A stretch of 64,000 nucleotides of DNA, from the NCBI GenBank assembly GCA_947499305.1, contig CANMNN010000011.1:1-64000 (forward strand), read 5' to 3'. Positions 35,875 through 45,707 of this stretch are shown in pieces; the first letter of the stretch is position 1; each line of letters starts with the position of its first letter. The notes beneath the pieces are model-generated. The model worked only from the letters and a program-made list of their open reading frames with translations, had not been told where the DNA came from and ran no database searches. This DNA comes from an uncultured Arenicella sp. GTDB lineage: Bacteria; Pseudomonadota; Gammaproteobacteria; Arenicellales; Arenicellaceae. The position numbers and the translations under genes are program-made.

Positions 35875-36159
35875 ATGCTAGTCGAGTTCCGCTTGGACGG
35901 AGCGTGAATTTACACGCAGACATGGGTTGCGTCAAGTCCAGTTTTAATGAATTTACGTGAAAGCCTCGAACGGCAAAGTATTAGTTATGTTTTGTAGCGG
36001 TTATTAACCTTAATCGACTGTTTTTATTCAACTTTTGTTGGTCGATTTAGCCAGCCTTAGCATCGCTTGTTGTATTTGATAACTCGTATGCTACTTGACC
36101 AAGAAAACACTTTGTATGCGCCATACTTAGGCCTTATAGAAAATGTTGGTTTGAGTCTT

Positions 36160-37479
36160 ATGTTGAAAAAACGTTGGTTAGTTGTAGTCGCGGTTTGCTT
36201 GAGTGTTTTCTTGATACTTGCTCTCGTGAAGTTTTTGCAAATACGCGCAGCAATTGCATTTGGCGAGTCATTTCCAGAGCCCAGTGAAACTGTAGAATAT
36301 CAACTTATTGTCACTAGCGATTGGCAGCCTAAAGTGAAGGTAAGTGGGGAGTTGAGAGCTCCCAAGGAGCTCGAATTTAGAAACGAAGTTGGCGGCATTA
36401 TTTCTGAGATTGGTTTTGCATCGGGCGCGAAAGTTCAAAAGGGTGATGTGTTACTTCGGCTTGACGCGTCAGAAGAGCAAGCGCGTGCGTCAGCCTTGGT
36501 TTCTCAGGTACGTTTGGCCGAAAAGGATGTAAAGCGCCTTTCTGGCATTAAGAACAAGCAAGCGGTCAGCCAGCAATTGATAGATCAAACGCGGAACAGC
36601 CTCGCAGTATCTAAAGCCGACCTTGCCAACGTCAAGGAGAGTATCGCTAATAAAACAATCGTTGCTCCATTTTCTGGAACTCTTGGTTTGCATGATTTGG
36701 AGGTAGGTGAGTTCATTGCATCCGAAACTCTGATTACCCGATTGGTCGGTGATACGTCTGAGCTTTGGGTCGATTTTAATTTACCGCAACAGGCTGGCTC
36801 AATAAAGTCAGGGGAGCAAATTGAGGTTAGAGCACCTGGCTTATTCGAAGGAGCGCGCAATGGTACGGTAGCAGTTGTTGAACCTGCGATATCTCGTCAG
36901 ACTCGGGCTCTAGCTGTGCGCGCGATGCTTGATAATCGAGACCTTGCAATTACTCCTGGCGCATTTGTAACGGTGAGCGCCCCCATAGGAGAGATCAAAA
37001 ATATCATTCGTATACCAAGTACGGCGGTGAGGCGTGATGCGTTCGGCAGCTTTGTGTTCGTGCTAAACAAAGATGAGAAGAACTCGCTTCGCGCCCAACG
37101 CAGGCCAGTTACTGAGCTGGCGAAAGATGGCCTAGACAGTATTCTCGAAGCAACCTTGGAAGCCGACATCGTTGTCGCGACCACGGGTGCATTTAAGCTT
37201 CGAGAAGGATTGCTAGTTAAGCTCGCGGAACAAGAGCCTTCAGCAGAACAAGAGCCTTCAGCAGAACAAGAGCCTTCAGCAGAACAAGACCCTTTAGTGA
37301 ATACTAGCTCTATAAGTAACAGTAGCGACTTAGTAGATGATGTTCCATTTGAAACAGATGCTCAGCAAACTCAAGATGATCAATTGATTAGTACAGAGGA
37401 GCTATTAATCAATGATGTCTTGAACTCTAAGCAAACGAACGAACAAGAAGCTAATCAAGAAGGTGATGCGCGTGACTGA
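36160..37479 (+). CDS. RND efflux periplasmic adaptor (membrane-fusion protein)
   Basis: Start set at ATG 36160 (MLKKRWLVVVAV), which leads directly into the membrane anchor; the frame is open further upstream. About 439 residues. HlyD/AcrA-type order: anchor, lipoyl half (EVGGIISEIGFASGAKVQKG), alpha-helical hairpin (about 95-150), second lipoyl half (IVAPFSGTLGLHDLEVGEF), beta-barrel (DTSELWVDFNLP), membrane-proximal domain. It links the inner-membrane permease to an outer-membrane channel; no TolC gene is in the window. Unusual acidic C-terminal tail of about 75 residues with an EQEPSA repeat. Overlaps the permease gene. Confidence 0.88.
   Translation: MLKKRWLVVVAVCLSVFLILALVKFLQIRAAIAFGESFPEPSETVEYQLIVTSDWQPKVKVSGELRAPKELEFRNEVGGIISEIGFASGAKVQKGDVLLRLDASEEQARASALVSQVRLAEKDVKRLSGIKNKQAVSQQLIDQTRNSLAVSKADLANVKESIANKTIVAPFSGTLGLHDLEVGEFIASETLITRLVGDTSELWVDFNLPQQAGSIKSGEQIEVRAPGLFEGARNGTVAVVEPAISRQTRALAVRAMLDNRDLAITPGAFVTVSAPIGEIKNIIRIPSTAVRRDAFGSFVFVLNKDEKNSLRAQRRPVTELAKDGLDSILEATLEADIVVATTGAFKLREGLLVKLAEQEPSAEQEPSAEQEPSAEQDPLVNTSSISNSSDLVDDVPFETDAQQTQDDQLISTEELLINDVLNSKQTNEQEANQEGDARD
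37228..37281 (+). repeat. three perfect 18-bp tandem repeats
   Basis: GAACAAGAGCCTTCAGCA occurs three times in direct succession, with a diverged fourth unit, coding EQEPSA. It lies in the C-terminal tail of the adaptor and is likely to vary in copy number. Confidence 0.92.
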
Positions 37480-40400
37480 AGCACATGACATCGATTCAGC
37501 ACCAGAAGAGCATGCCGAGACTAAAGCGTCGATTATGGATGTTTTCTCGCGCAGGCCAGTATTAGCGATTGTTCTATCGTTAGCACTCGTTTTGCTTGGA
37601 CTGCGTGCGGCTATAGAATTGCCGGTATTGCAGTTTCCAAGAATTTCGAGCGCGTCACTACAAATTACCACGCCATACGTTGGCGCATCGGCTGAGACAA
37701 TCAAAGGCTTTATTACTGAGCCAATTGAGCGAGTCGCTGCGAGTGTTCCCGGGGTCGACTATGTGGATTCTCGAAGCACTCCAGGCATAAGCTCGGTCAC
37801 CGTTTGGTTGAAGCTTAACGAAGATAGCACTCGAGCACTAGCTGAGCTGTCGTCTCGCCTTGATCAAATTCGCTTTGAGTTACCCGCTGGTGCGCAAGAC
37901 CCGTCAGTTGAGGTTGTGCGCGCCGATCGTCCATTTGCGATCTTTTATTTATCGGTAAATTACGACGAAGATATAGCGCAAGTTTCTCGTCATGAAGCCA
38001 CAGATTTCCTATCTAGAAATGTCACACCTGCGTTGACATCGATCCCCGGTGTGCAGCGAATAGGTTTAGAAGGCAGTCGACAACCTGCGATGCGTATTTG
38101 GATGGACCCGCTGAAATTAGCGGCCTATGATTTATCGGCCGATGAAGTGTCAAATGCATTGCGAGCTAACAATTTGATTGCCACCGTTGGGCAATCAGAA
38201 AATGAGTATCAACGAGTCGGTTTGCTAACCGATACTTCGTTAAACTCGGTGGCCGATTTCGAGCAATTGATCGTTAAACAAAGTGGCTTAAGCCAAGTTC
38301 GCTTAGGTGATGTCGCTCGCATTTCGATAGATGAAACCGAGGGAGAGGTTACCGCTAGGCTTGATAAAGATAAGGTGCTTTATATCTCGGTGTGGCCATT
38401 GCCTGGGGCCAATGAAATCGCGATAGGTGATCGGCTCTATGTGATGCTAGATGAGATTAACGCTACGCTGCCTAAGGGTTTAAGTATTACCGATGGCTAT
38501 GATGGCACTCTCTATATGCGCGATGCATTGCGTGAGATTTTCATTACTCTTATCGAAACGGTTTTGCTGGTGGGGCTTGTGGTTCTATTGATGATGGGCT
38601 CGGTAAGAACGGCACTAGTACCTCTCATTACCATACCTATCTCGCTGCTCGGTGCGGTAGCTGCGATGACGTTAATGGGTTTTACTCTGAATTTGCTGAC
38701 AGTTCTAGCCATTGTGCTGTCGGTTGGCCTCGTAGTCGACGATGCGATTGTGGTGGTCGAGAACGTGGCTCGACATATGCGCAGCGGCATGTCCCGCTTG
38801 CAAGCGGCGCTTACAAGCTCACGACAACTGCTTGCGCCAATTGTAAGCATGACTATCACCCTCGCAGCTGTTTATGCACCAATCGGCTTGCTCTCAGGTT
38901 TGACTGGTGCCTTGTTCAAAGAGTTTGCATTCACCTTGGCAATCGCGGTGCTTATTTCTGGTTTTGTGGCGGTAACATTGTCGCCAATAATGAGCGCTTA
39001 TGCATGTCCAGAGGGCGGTAAAGAAGGGCGCTTTACAGTCAAGGTGAATTCAATCTTCGCTGACCTTCAAGCGCGCTACAGTCGGGTATTAGATCGTGTT
39101 GTTGAATACAAATCTCCGATATTAGTGTTAGCGATTTTTTTCACTTTGTTAACGGTTCCTTTTTACTTATTTTCGCTAAAGGAGCTCGCGCCGACCGAAG
39201 ATCAGTCGAGCATTAATGTGATCGTACAATCTGCGCCAGATGCCTCTTTGGAGTATACCGAAAAGCATATGGACGATGTGGTGGCAACCATGAGCCAATT
39301 CGATGGTGCAAAATTCATGTGGCAAATCGTCAACCCGTCCGGCGCGTTTGGCGGCATGGACTTCGTTCCTCTTTCAGAGCGAGATGAAAGTGTTCACGAA
39401 ATGTTTTGGAAGGCCTTTGGCGCGCTATCAGATGTGCCCGGTATAAAGGCATTTCCAGTACTAGAATCAGCTTTGCCTACGGCCGGAAATTTCTCGGTTG
39501 AGCTCGTGGTTTTGAGCACCGACCCTTATCTTGAGATGCAAAGCTATGCACAACAGATGGTCGACGCGGCGTTAGGTAGCAACAAGTTTTTGTTTGCTGA
39601 TACCGATCTTAAAATTGATCTACCCCAGTCTCGGATAAAGCTCAATCGCCAATTGATTGCCGACCTAGGTATGGATCTCGCATCAGTGAGCCAGCAACTA
39701 GGCAGTTACTTGTCCGGAAACTTTGTTAATCGTTATGACCAACAAGGGCGTGCTTATCGGGTTGTTCCGATGTTGCAAGAACAGGATACGCTTAACCCTA
39801 GCGACATTCTCAATGTGCAAATTAGAACACCCAGTGGTGCTCTAATTCCGTTGAGGTCGATCGCAAGTATTGAATCAGAAACTGCGCCGCGCGCACTGAC
39901 AAAATTCGCACAAAAGAACGCATTTCGGATCTTTGGCGAAGTTATTCCTGGCACCACTAAAGAGCAAGGCTTAGCGGCACTTGAGCAAGCCGCTAAGGAC
40001 ATACTGCCTGCGAGCTACGACATAGATTATGCTGGAGAATCTAGGCAGATTCGCCTTGAAGGAAGTACTCTTGAAGGTGTGTTGGGTATTGCATTGATTT
40101 TCGTTTTTTTAGTGCTGGCGGTTCAGTTTAATAGTTTTCGGGATCCGCTTGTCGTGTTGCTCGGCTCTGTACCCTTGGCCTTATCTGGGGCGATGCTTTT
40201 TGCATTTTTGGATTTCACTACTATCAACATCTACTCTCAAGTTGGCTTTATAACCTTGGTTGGTTTGATTGCAAAAAACGGAATTTTGATTGTTGAGTTT
40301 GCAAACCATATGCAAAAACGAGGTGCCGATAAATTAACGGCTATCAAGCACGCGGCAGAGACACGCCTGCGGCCGGTTCTTATGACTACTGGTGCGACGG

Positions 40401-40588
40401 TCCTAGGCCACTTTCCGCTATTGTTGGTGTCGGGGGCAGGGGCAGAGGCTCGCAATAGCATTGGTATAATTCTGGTTGCGGGGATGCTAGTAGGCACCTT
40501 TTTCACTCTAATTGTATTGCCCGCCGTCTATTTGGCTTTGGCTTCGGAGCATCAAAAAGTTGAAGAAAACGAAGTGGAATTTGCCTAA
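37466..40588 (+). CDS. RND-family multidrug efflux permease
   Basis: 1040 residues, proton-driven exporter in the inner membrane. 12 transmembrane helices in the RND pattern with two large periplasmic loops. TM4 carries the proton-relay acidic pair (GLVVDDAIVVVENV), and the TM10-11 region carries AKNGILIVEFANHM. N-terminal signature is FSRRPVLAIVLSLALVLLGL with LPVLQFPRI. ATG 37466 is chosen, preceded by AGAAGGTG. The gene starts inside the adaptor gene (14-bp overlap), so translation is coupled. Closest in layout to the AcrB/MexB-like group; substrate unknown. Confidence 0.92.
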   Translation: MRVTEAHDIDSAPEEHAETKASIMDVFSRRPVLAIVLSLALVLLGLRAAIELPVLQFPRISSASLQITTPYVGASAETIKGFITEPIERVAASVPGVDYVDSRSTPGISSVTVWLKLNEDSTRALAELSSRLDQIRFELPAGAQDPSVEVVRADRPFAIFYLSVNYDEDIAQVSRHEATDFLSRNVTPALTSIPGVQRIGLEGSRQPAMRIWMDPLKLAAYDLSADEVSNALRANNLIATVGQSENEYQRVGLLTDTSLNSVADFEQLIVKQSGLSQVRLGDVARISIDETEGEVTARLDKDKVLYISVWPLPGANEIAIGDRLYVMLDEINATLPKGLSITDGYDGTLYMRDALREIFITLIETVLLVGLVVLLMMGSVRTALVPLITIPISLLGAVAAMTLMGFTLNLLTVLAIVLSVGLVVDDAIVVVENVARHMRSGMSRLQAALTSSRQLLAPIVSMTITLAAVYAPIGLLSGLTGALFKEFAFTLAIAVLISGFVAVTLSPIMSAYACPEGGKEGRFTVKVNSIFADLQARYSRVLDRVVEYKSPILVLAIFFTLLTVPFYLFSLKELAPTEDQSSINVIVQSAPDASLEYTEKHMDDVVATMSQFDGAKFMWQIVNPSGAFGGMDFVPLSERDESVHEMFWKAFGALSDVPGIKAFPVLESALPTAGNFSVELVVLSTDPYLEMQSYAQQMVDAALGSNKFLFADTDLKIDLPQSRIKLNRQLIADLGMDLASVSQQLGSYLSGNFVNRYDQQGRAYRVVPMLQEQDTLNPSDILNVQIRTPSGALIPLRSIASIESETAPRALTKFAQKNAFRIFGEVIPGTTKEQGLAALEQAAKDILPASYDIDYAGESRQIRLEGSTLEGVLGIALIFVFLVLAVQFNSFRDPLVVLLGSVPLALSGAMLFAFLDFTTINIYSQVGFITLVGLIAKNGILIVEFANHMQKRGADKLTAIKHAAETRLRPVLMTTGATVLGHFPLLLVSGAGAEARNSIGIILVAGMLVGTFFTLIVLPAVYLALASEHQKVEENEVEFA

Positions 40589-40688
40589 ACCGGATCTACG
40601 GGTTCTACTTTTGGAAAATATTTAATTTTTTTTTCGACTTCCTAAAATAATTGAGCGGACACAGCGACTAGGCTGAGTCGCGTTTTCG

Positions 40689-40732
40689 TAGTCACCGAAT
40701 CTGATGTAGCTCGGGCTAATTGCTGGTGACTA
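40689..40732. other. 8-bp inverted repeat in RND/lipid-operon spacer
   Basis: TAGTCACC (40689-40696) and GGTGACTA (40725-40732) are perfect inverted repeats with a 28-bp loop. It could be the end of the RND transcript or a control site for the operon starting at 40914. There is no T run. Confidence 0.3.
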
Positions 40733-40913
40733 TGAGTTCTGCTTATTGGTATTTCTGCGCACCTGTTGCGCTATTTTAAAGCAGTCTCATTGCAGTAGTT
40801 TTGTAGGTGATATTTTGCGCTAAAATACTGTTTGATATGGACTTTTGTCAGTTTGACAGCTTGGCGTAGGCGTTCTATTTTTGCTTTCACCCTACAGCCG
40901 AAGCACCAAAATC

Positions 40914-41969
40914 ATGCTCAACAAGTTTCTCACACCAATCGTAGAAAACGGTTACTTACCTGACTCTATATTGCGTTTCGGTATTCGTCGCTTGCTTAAG
41001 AAGCGGCTCGAGGCAATAGGTAAAAAAAAAGCCGTACACGGGGAGGATTTAGTGGCTGATTTTGTCGATGCCATGGATGCTTCACCGGTAGCTGCGTTGC
41101 CTGAGAAAGCGAACGAGCAGCACTACGAGCTGCCTCCTGAATTCTTTATTAATAGCTTGGGTTCGCATCTCAAATATAGCTGTGGTTTCTGGCCAGATGA
41201 TTCAAGTTCGCTCGATGAATCGGAGCTTGAAGCTTTAAAAATCACTGTCGAACGGGCAGGGCTTGAGGACGGGGACGCGATTCTAGAATTGGGGTGTGGT
41301 TGGGGCTCTTTATCATTGTATATGGCCGAAGCTTTGCCAGAAAGCCAAATCACCTCAGTTTCAAATTCTAGCTCTCAAGCAGATTACATACGAAATCAGG
41401 CGTCTATCCGAAGTATCAAGAACTTAACGGTCGTAACATGCGATATGAACGATTTCGAGCCGGGGCAGAGATTCGATCGAATAGTCTCAGTTGAAATGTT
41501 TGAGCATATGCGTAATTGGCGCGAGCTATTTAAGCGAGTTTCCAACTGGATGAAAGACGACGCCTCATTCTTTATGCATATCTTCGTGCATACAGACTCG
41601 CCTTATTTTTATGAGGATGAAAGTGAAGATGATTGGATGACACGCTATTTTTTCAGTGGCGGGATCATGCCGTGTAAAAGCTTGCCTTCGATGTTCGATG
41701 ATCACCTAAGTGTTGAGCAATCGTGGGTATGGAATGGTGGGCATTACGAAAAGACATCCAATGCTTGGCTTGCTCGGATGGACTCGCAAAAGCAAGTCTT
41801 GTATCCCTATTTTGAGTCTTGTTATGGGCCTAGCGCGGCAAATAAATGGTGGGTACGATGGCGTTTGTTTTATATGGCATGCGCCGAATTATTTGGCTAT
41901 CGAAGTGGTGATGAATGGATGGTCGGGCATTATCGTTTGACCAAGAAGCAAGACACGTCTCCAGCTTAG
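40914..41969 (+). CDS. SAM-dependent methyltransferase of the cyclopropane-synthase superfamily
   Basis: Start at ATG 40914 (MLNKFLTPIVENGYLPD); about 351 residues. The SAM-binding motif is ILELGCGWGSLSLYMAEALP, preceded by the CFA-like approach HYELPPEFFINSLG and SCGFW. Unlike true CFA synthase it lacks the N-terminal lipid-binding domain and is shorter. It belongs to the group often annotated as CFA-like methyltransferases encoded next to amine-oxidase-like and DUF1365 genes. First gene of a four-gene operon; it probably methylates unsaturated acyl chains. Confidence 0.85.
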   Translation: MLNKFLTPIVENGYLPDSILRFGIRRLLKKRLEAIGKKKAVHGEDLVADFVDAMDASPVAALPEKANEQHYELPPEFFINSLGSHLKYSCGFWPDDSSSLDESELEALKITVERAGLEDGDAILELGCGWGSLSLYMAEALPESQITSVSNSSSQADYIRNQASIRSIKNLTVVTCDMNDFEPGQRFDRIVSVEMFEHMRNWRELFKRVSNWMKDDASFFMHIFVHTDSPYFYEDESEDDWMTRYFFSGGIMPCKSLPSMFDDHLSVEQSWVWNGGHYEKTSNAWLARMDSQKQVLYPYFESCYGPSAANKWWVRWRLFYMACAELFGYRSGDEWMVGHYRLTKKQDTSPA

Positions 41970-41982
41970 AGTTCGACATTTT

Positions 41983-43269
41983 ATGAACATCGCAATAATC
42001 GGAACTGGTATTTCAGGTAACGTAGCTGCTTATCATTTGTCTGAACATCATCAGGTCACTGTTTTTGAAAAGAATGACTATATCGGCGGCCATACGCACA
42101 CTCATGATGTAGAGCTCAATGGTAAGACAATAAGCATTGATAGTGGCTTTATCGTCTTTAATGATCGTACCTATCCGAAATTCAATGCGCTATTGAATGA
42201 ACTAGGTGTCGCTGCACAGAAGACTGAAATGAGTTTTAGTGTAAAGTGCGATGTCAGTGGGTTGGAGTATAAAGGCAGCGGCCTAAATGCCATGTTCGCG
42301 CAGCGCCGAAATATTCTAAACCCTCGTTTTTATAAACTCATCTTTGACATTATTCGTTTTAATAAAATCGCCAAGAGATTTATTCAACAACCCACAGAGG
42401 AGTCACTCAATGAGTTCCTGATGAGGTACGGTTTTTCAGATTACTTTAGCCAACATTATCTTTTGCCGATGGGTGCGGCAATTTGGTCTACCGACCCAGT
42501 GTTGATGCGAGGCTTTCCGGCTAGATTTTTCTTACGGTTTTTTGAAAATCATGGCTTACTCGATTTAAAGAATCGCCCGCAATGGTATGTAGTGCCGGGA
42601 GGCTCGAAGCAATATATTGCGCCTTTGGTGGAGCGCTTTAAAGAGTCTATAAAATTGAACGCTGAAATTTCATCTGTGCGACGCGCTGATAATGGTGTGT
42701 ATTTGCAAGTAAAGGGCCAAGAAGAGCAGTTCTTTGATGCCGTTTTTATTGCCGCACATAGTGATCAAGCGTTGGCAATGTTGAGCGATGCCACTGATCT
42801 AGAGCAGTCTGTTCTGGGTGCTATCGAATACCAAGAGAACCAAGCGATATTACACACTGATGAGAGCCTGCTACCTAAGCGTCGGAATGCATGGTCGGCC
42901 TGGAACTATCATTTGGGAAACTCAAATTCAGCACGCTTAAAAGGTGTCGAAAAAAGCGAGCATGATCCTGTGGCCTTAAGCTATAACATGAATATATTGC
43001 AGAGCCTTGATGTGCAAAAAACATTCTGCGTTACGCTCAATAATGGTTCGGCAATCGACCCAAGTAAGGTGATCAAACGCTTGAACTATCACCATCCGAT
43101 TTTCACGCCAGATAGCGTCGCTGCACAAGCACGACAGAGTGAAATCAATGGGCAGTCAAATACCTACTTTTGCGGTGCCTATTGGGGCAACGGCTTTCAT
43201 GAAGACGGTGTTCTGAGTGCTTTAAATGCGATAGAGCATTTAAAGTGTATTAATGCGAGCACGCGTTAA
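41983..43269 (+). CDS. FAD-dependent amine-oxidase-family oxidoreductase
   Basis: 428 residues. N-terminal Rossmann dinucleotide motif IAIIGTGISGNVAAYHLSEH, then FEKNDYIGGHTHTHDVELNG (GG doublet of flavin-containing amine oxidases), and a C-terminal FAD segment (CGAYWGNGFHEDGVLSALNA). Starts 13 bp after the methyltransferase and overlaps DUF1365 by 17 bp. In this conserved cluster the enzyme is thought to oxidise or desaturate acyl chains before or after methylation; the substrate is inferred from context. Confidence 0.85.
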   Translation: MNIAIIGTGISGNVAAYHLSEHHQVTVFEKNDYIGGHTHTHDVELNGKTISIDSGFIVFNDRTYPKFNALLNELGVAAQKTEMSFSVKCDVSGLEYKGSGLNAMFAQRRNILNPRFYKLIFDIIRFNKIAKRFIQQPTEESLNEFLMRYGFSDYFSQHYLLPMGAAIWSTDPVLMRGFPARFFLRFFENHGLLDLKNRPQWYVVPGGSKQYIAPLVERFKESIKLNAEISSVRRADNGVYLQVKGQEEQFFDAVFIAAHSDQALAMLSDATDLEQSVLGAIEYQENQAILHTDESLLPKRRNAWSAWNYHLGNSNSARLKGVEKSEHDPVALSYNMNILQSLDVQKTFCVTLNNGSAIDPSKVIKRLNYHHPIFTPDSVAAQARQSEINGQSNTYFCGAYWGNGFHEDGVLSALNAIEHLKCINASTR

Positions 43270-44071
43270 CAGGTTGTTGGGCGTGAGGTTAAAAGAACTG
43301 AAAAGCAAGCTTTATATCGGCAAGGTGATGCATCATCGGCACTTGCCAATGGAGCATCGTTTTTCGTATTCATTGTTTATGCTTTATTTAGATCTCGATG
43401 AATTACCAACGCTTTTTGATCGTTATTGGTTTTGGTCAGCCAGGCACTTTAATCTAGCTCAATTTCGTCGGCAAGATCATCTCATTGGCAAAGAGTGTTT
43501 GAAGTCGACGGTGCTAGACCTTGTCGAGACAAAAACCGGTAAGCGACCCGAAGGCAAAGTCTGTTTATTGACTCATTTGCGTTACTTCGGGTTTGTCATG
43601 AACCCAGTTAGTTTCTACTACTGTTTTGATGCGCGAGACCAATACGTTCTTGCGGTTGTAGCCGAAGTGCATAACACGCCTTGGGGTGAGCAGCATGCTT
43701 ACGTGCTTGCATTTGATGAACTCGATGCGCAAAAGCCGGATGCAATCCATCAATTTGAGCATAGTAAAGAGTTTCATGTTTCGCCTTTTTTATCTATGGA
43801 CATGCGTTATAGATGGCGCGTATCTGAGCCAGGCGACACACTTTCAGTTTTTATCGAAAACTGGCAATCGAGTGAGAGCGTTGATCAATCGCAACGAATT
43901 TTCAATGTTGCTATGCAGTTAAAACAGCAGTCGATCAACAGCTCGACGCTCGCTAAATGCTTGGTCGCTTTTCCATTCATGACGCTAAAAGTGGCGTGCG
44001 CTATTTACTACCAAGCACTGCGTCTCTGGCTTAAAAAAGCCCCTTTTCATTCAAAGCCTAAGATCCCATAA
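43253..44071 (+). CDS. DUF1365 family protein
   Basis: 272 residues. Family marks: KLYIGKVMHHRHLPMEHRFS at the start, LLTHLRYFGFVMNPVSFYYC in the centre, EVHNTPWGEQHAYV, and MDMRYRWRVSEPGD. The family is almost always encoded beside FAD oxidoreductases and CFA synthases, as here, but has no proven activity. The 17-bp overlap with the upstream gene implies coupled translation. The C-terminus has a hydrophobic segment (FPFMTLKVACAIYYQAL) that may bind membrane. Confidence 0.9.
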   Translation: MRARVNRLLGVRLKELKSKLYIGKVMHHRHLPMEHRFSYSLFMLYLDLDELPTLFDRYWFWSARHFNLAQFRRQDHLIGKECLKSTVLDLVETKTGKRPEGKVCLLTHLRYFGFVMNPVSFYYCFDARDQYVLAVVAEVHNTPWGEQHAYVLAFDELDAQKPDAIHQFEHSKEFHVSPFLSMDMRYRWRVSEPGDTLSVFIENWQSSESVDQSQRIFNVAMQLKQQSINSSTLAKCLVAFPFMTLKVACAIYYQALRLWLKKAPFHSKPKIP

Positions 44072-44087
44072 GCTTTACAAAACCACT

Positions 44088-45404
44088 ATGAATAAAGAAC
44101 AAATTAGCAAACTTAAACAACTTAACGCGCTGCCTACTAAACAAGCGACCAATGGTCAGGGCTTAAGCTTTATCCAGCGCTTTGCTCGCAAGCGAATAAT
44201 CGACAAGTTGCAGCTCATCGAAGTCGGTTGCATTCATTTGAAAGAAGGCAGTCAAAAGTTGAGCTTTGGTGATCTGAGCTCGATCGACTCTGAGACCGTA
44301 CATATAGAAGTAATCGACGGGCGGTTTTGGACTGAGCTCGCATTCAGCGGTAACACTGGCGGTGGAGAAGCTTATATTCAAGGTCATTGGCGCTGCGATA
44401 AGTTGACCACATTGATTCGTCTTCTGCTTCGCAATAGGGAGATTTTAAACAGCTTCGAAAACAGCGCGCTACCCTGGGCTAAACTGCTCGATAAATTAAA
44501 TCATTTTCTCAAGCGAAATACGGAGTCTGGAAGCGCTTCAAATATCGCGGCGCACTATGATCTAGGCAATGATTTCTTCGAGCTATTTCTAGATAAAAAA
44601 CTAATGTATTCAAGTGCGTTTTACCCGTCTGCTGATACTGATTTGGAACAAGCGGCTACGGCTAAGCTAGAGCGAATTTGTCAAAAGTTAAAACTAAGTG
44701 CCGATGACCATGTTCTGGAAATTGGAACGGGCTGGGGCGGATTCGCGATTTATGCTGCCAGTCATTATGGTTGCAAAGTCACAACAACGACTATTTCTCA
44801 AGAGCAGTATAGCTTTGCCAAAAAGCGAGTTGTCGAAGCAGGCCTTGAAGGGCGAGTAACCTTGCTGCTCGAAGACTATCGAAAACTAGAGGGTGAATAT
44901 GACAAAGTTGTATCGATAGAAATGATTGAGGCCGTGGGTCATCAATTTCTCGACATCTATATAAAACAGTGTTCTGAGCTACTAAAGCAGAACGGCGTTT
45001 TTTTTCTGCAGGCGATAACCATTCGCGATCAAGAATATGAAAAGGCGGCTAAACGCGTCGACTTTATTAAAAAGTTTGTCTTCCCCGGCGGGTTTTTACC
45101 TTCTGTTGGGGCGATTTCAAGTGCCATGACTCGTGTCAGTAATTTGAAAATCGTGCATCTTGAGGATATTGGTATTCATTACGCCAAAACCTTAGCCGAT
45201 TGGCGTAGCCGCTTTAATGACAACTTGTCGCGTGTCAAAGAGCAGGGCTTTCCAGATAGTTTTATTCGATTGTGGGAATTCTATTTATGTTACTGCGAAG
45301 GCAGCTTTCGAGAGGCTTATATTGGCACTGTTCAGGTGCTCGCGAATAAGCCTTTGGCTGAGACACCAACGTTATCGGCTAAAATAGACCCAGTAGCGCT
45401 CTGA
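44088..45404 (+). CDS. cfa: cyclopropane-fatty-acyl-phospholipid synthase
   Basis: 438 residues, the full length for the family, with N-terminal lipid-binding domain (about 1-150) and SAM methyltransferase domain. Motifs: AAHYDLGNDFFELFLDKKLM, YSSAFY, VLEIGTGWGGFAIYAASHYG (SAM site), TTISQEQYSFAKKRV, SIEMIEAVGHQF (bicarbonate and catalytic Glu region), FIKKFVFPGGFLPS. Transfers a methylene group from SAM to cis double bonds of membrane phospholipids, giving acid and stress resistance. Last gene of the operon, 16 bp after DUF1365. Confidence 0.93.
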   Translation: MNKEQISKLKQLNALPTKQATNGQGLSFIQRFARKRIIDKLQLIEVGCIHLKEGSQKLSFGDLSSIDSETVHIEVIDGRFWTELAFSGNTGGGEAYIQGHWRCDKLTTLIRLLLRNREILNSFENSALPWAKLLDKLNHFLKRNTESGSASNIAAHYDLGNDFFELFLDKKLMYSSAFYPSADTDLEQAATAKLERICQKLKLSADDHVLEIGTGWGGFAIYAASHYGCKVTTTTISQEQYSFAKKRVVEAGLEGRVTLLLEDYRKLEGEYDKVVSIEMIEAVGHQFLDIYIKQCSELLKQNGVFFLQAITIRDQEYEKAAKRVDFIKKFVFPGGFLPSVGAISSAMTRVSNLKIVHLEDIGIHYAKTLADWRSRFNDNLSRVKEQGFPDSFIRLWEFYLCYCEGSFREAYIGTVQVLANKPLAETPTLSAKIDPVAL

Positions 45405-45522
45405 TACTTTTGCAAGTTTCTAAATCTAGAGAAAAGTTCGCTCTAACGATACGCGGAACGATCTGAAGCTTACTGTCGTGGGCTTAAGGACTTAGTGTAA
45501 AAACTCTTGTATACTGCCAGCC

Positions 45523-45552
45523 GCCTCGATTTTTGCGAGGCTTTTCTTGTTT
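45523..45552 (+). terminator. stem-loop with T-rich tail
   Basis: GCCTCG (45523-45528) and CGAGGC (45536-45541) around ATTTTTG, followed by TTTTCTTGTTTT. It fits a rho-independent terminator for the lipid operon. It also lies just after a -10-like TATACT (45511-45516), so it may be in the leader of the next operon. Confidence 0.6.
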
Positions 45553-45707
45553 TGCAACGCAGGCGGTTTAAGTCGATAAGGGCTAAATGCTTGTAGTTCA
45601 ACAAGAGATTGGAAGGCGTGCTAACACCTTGAACTTTAAACTGTTTTTGCTACTTTTATTTGGATAGCGCTCCGCCAGCGGCTTGCTTGGCGGCCAATTT
45701 GTTCGCT

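Noticed and set aside
35809-35942. 11-bp inverted repeat between the tRNA-Met T-arm and 35932-35942 as an att site
   Set aside because: att copies should be direct repeats; this pair is inverted and lies on the wrong side of the tRNA from the integrase.
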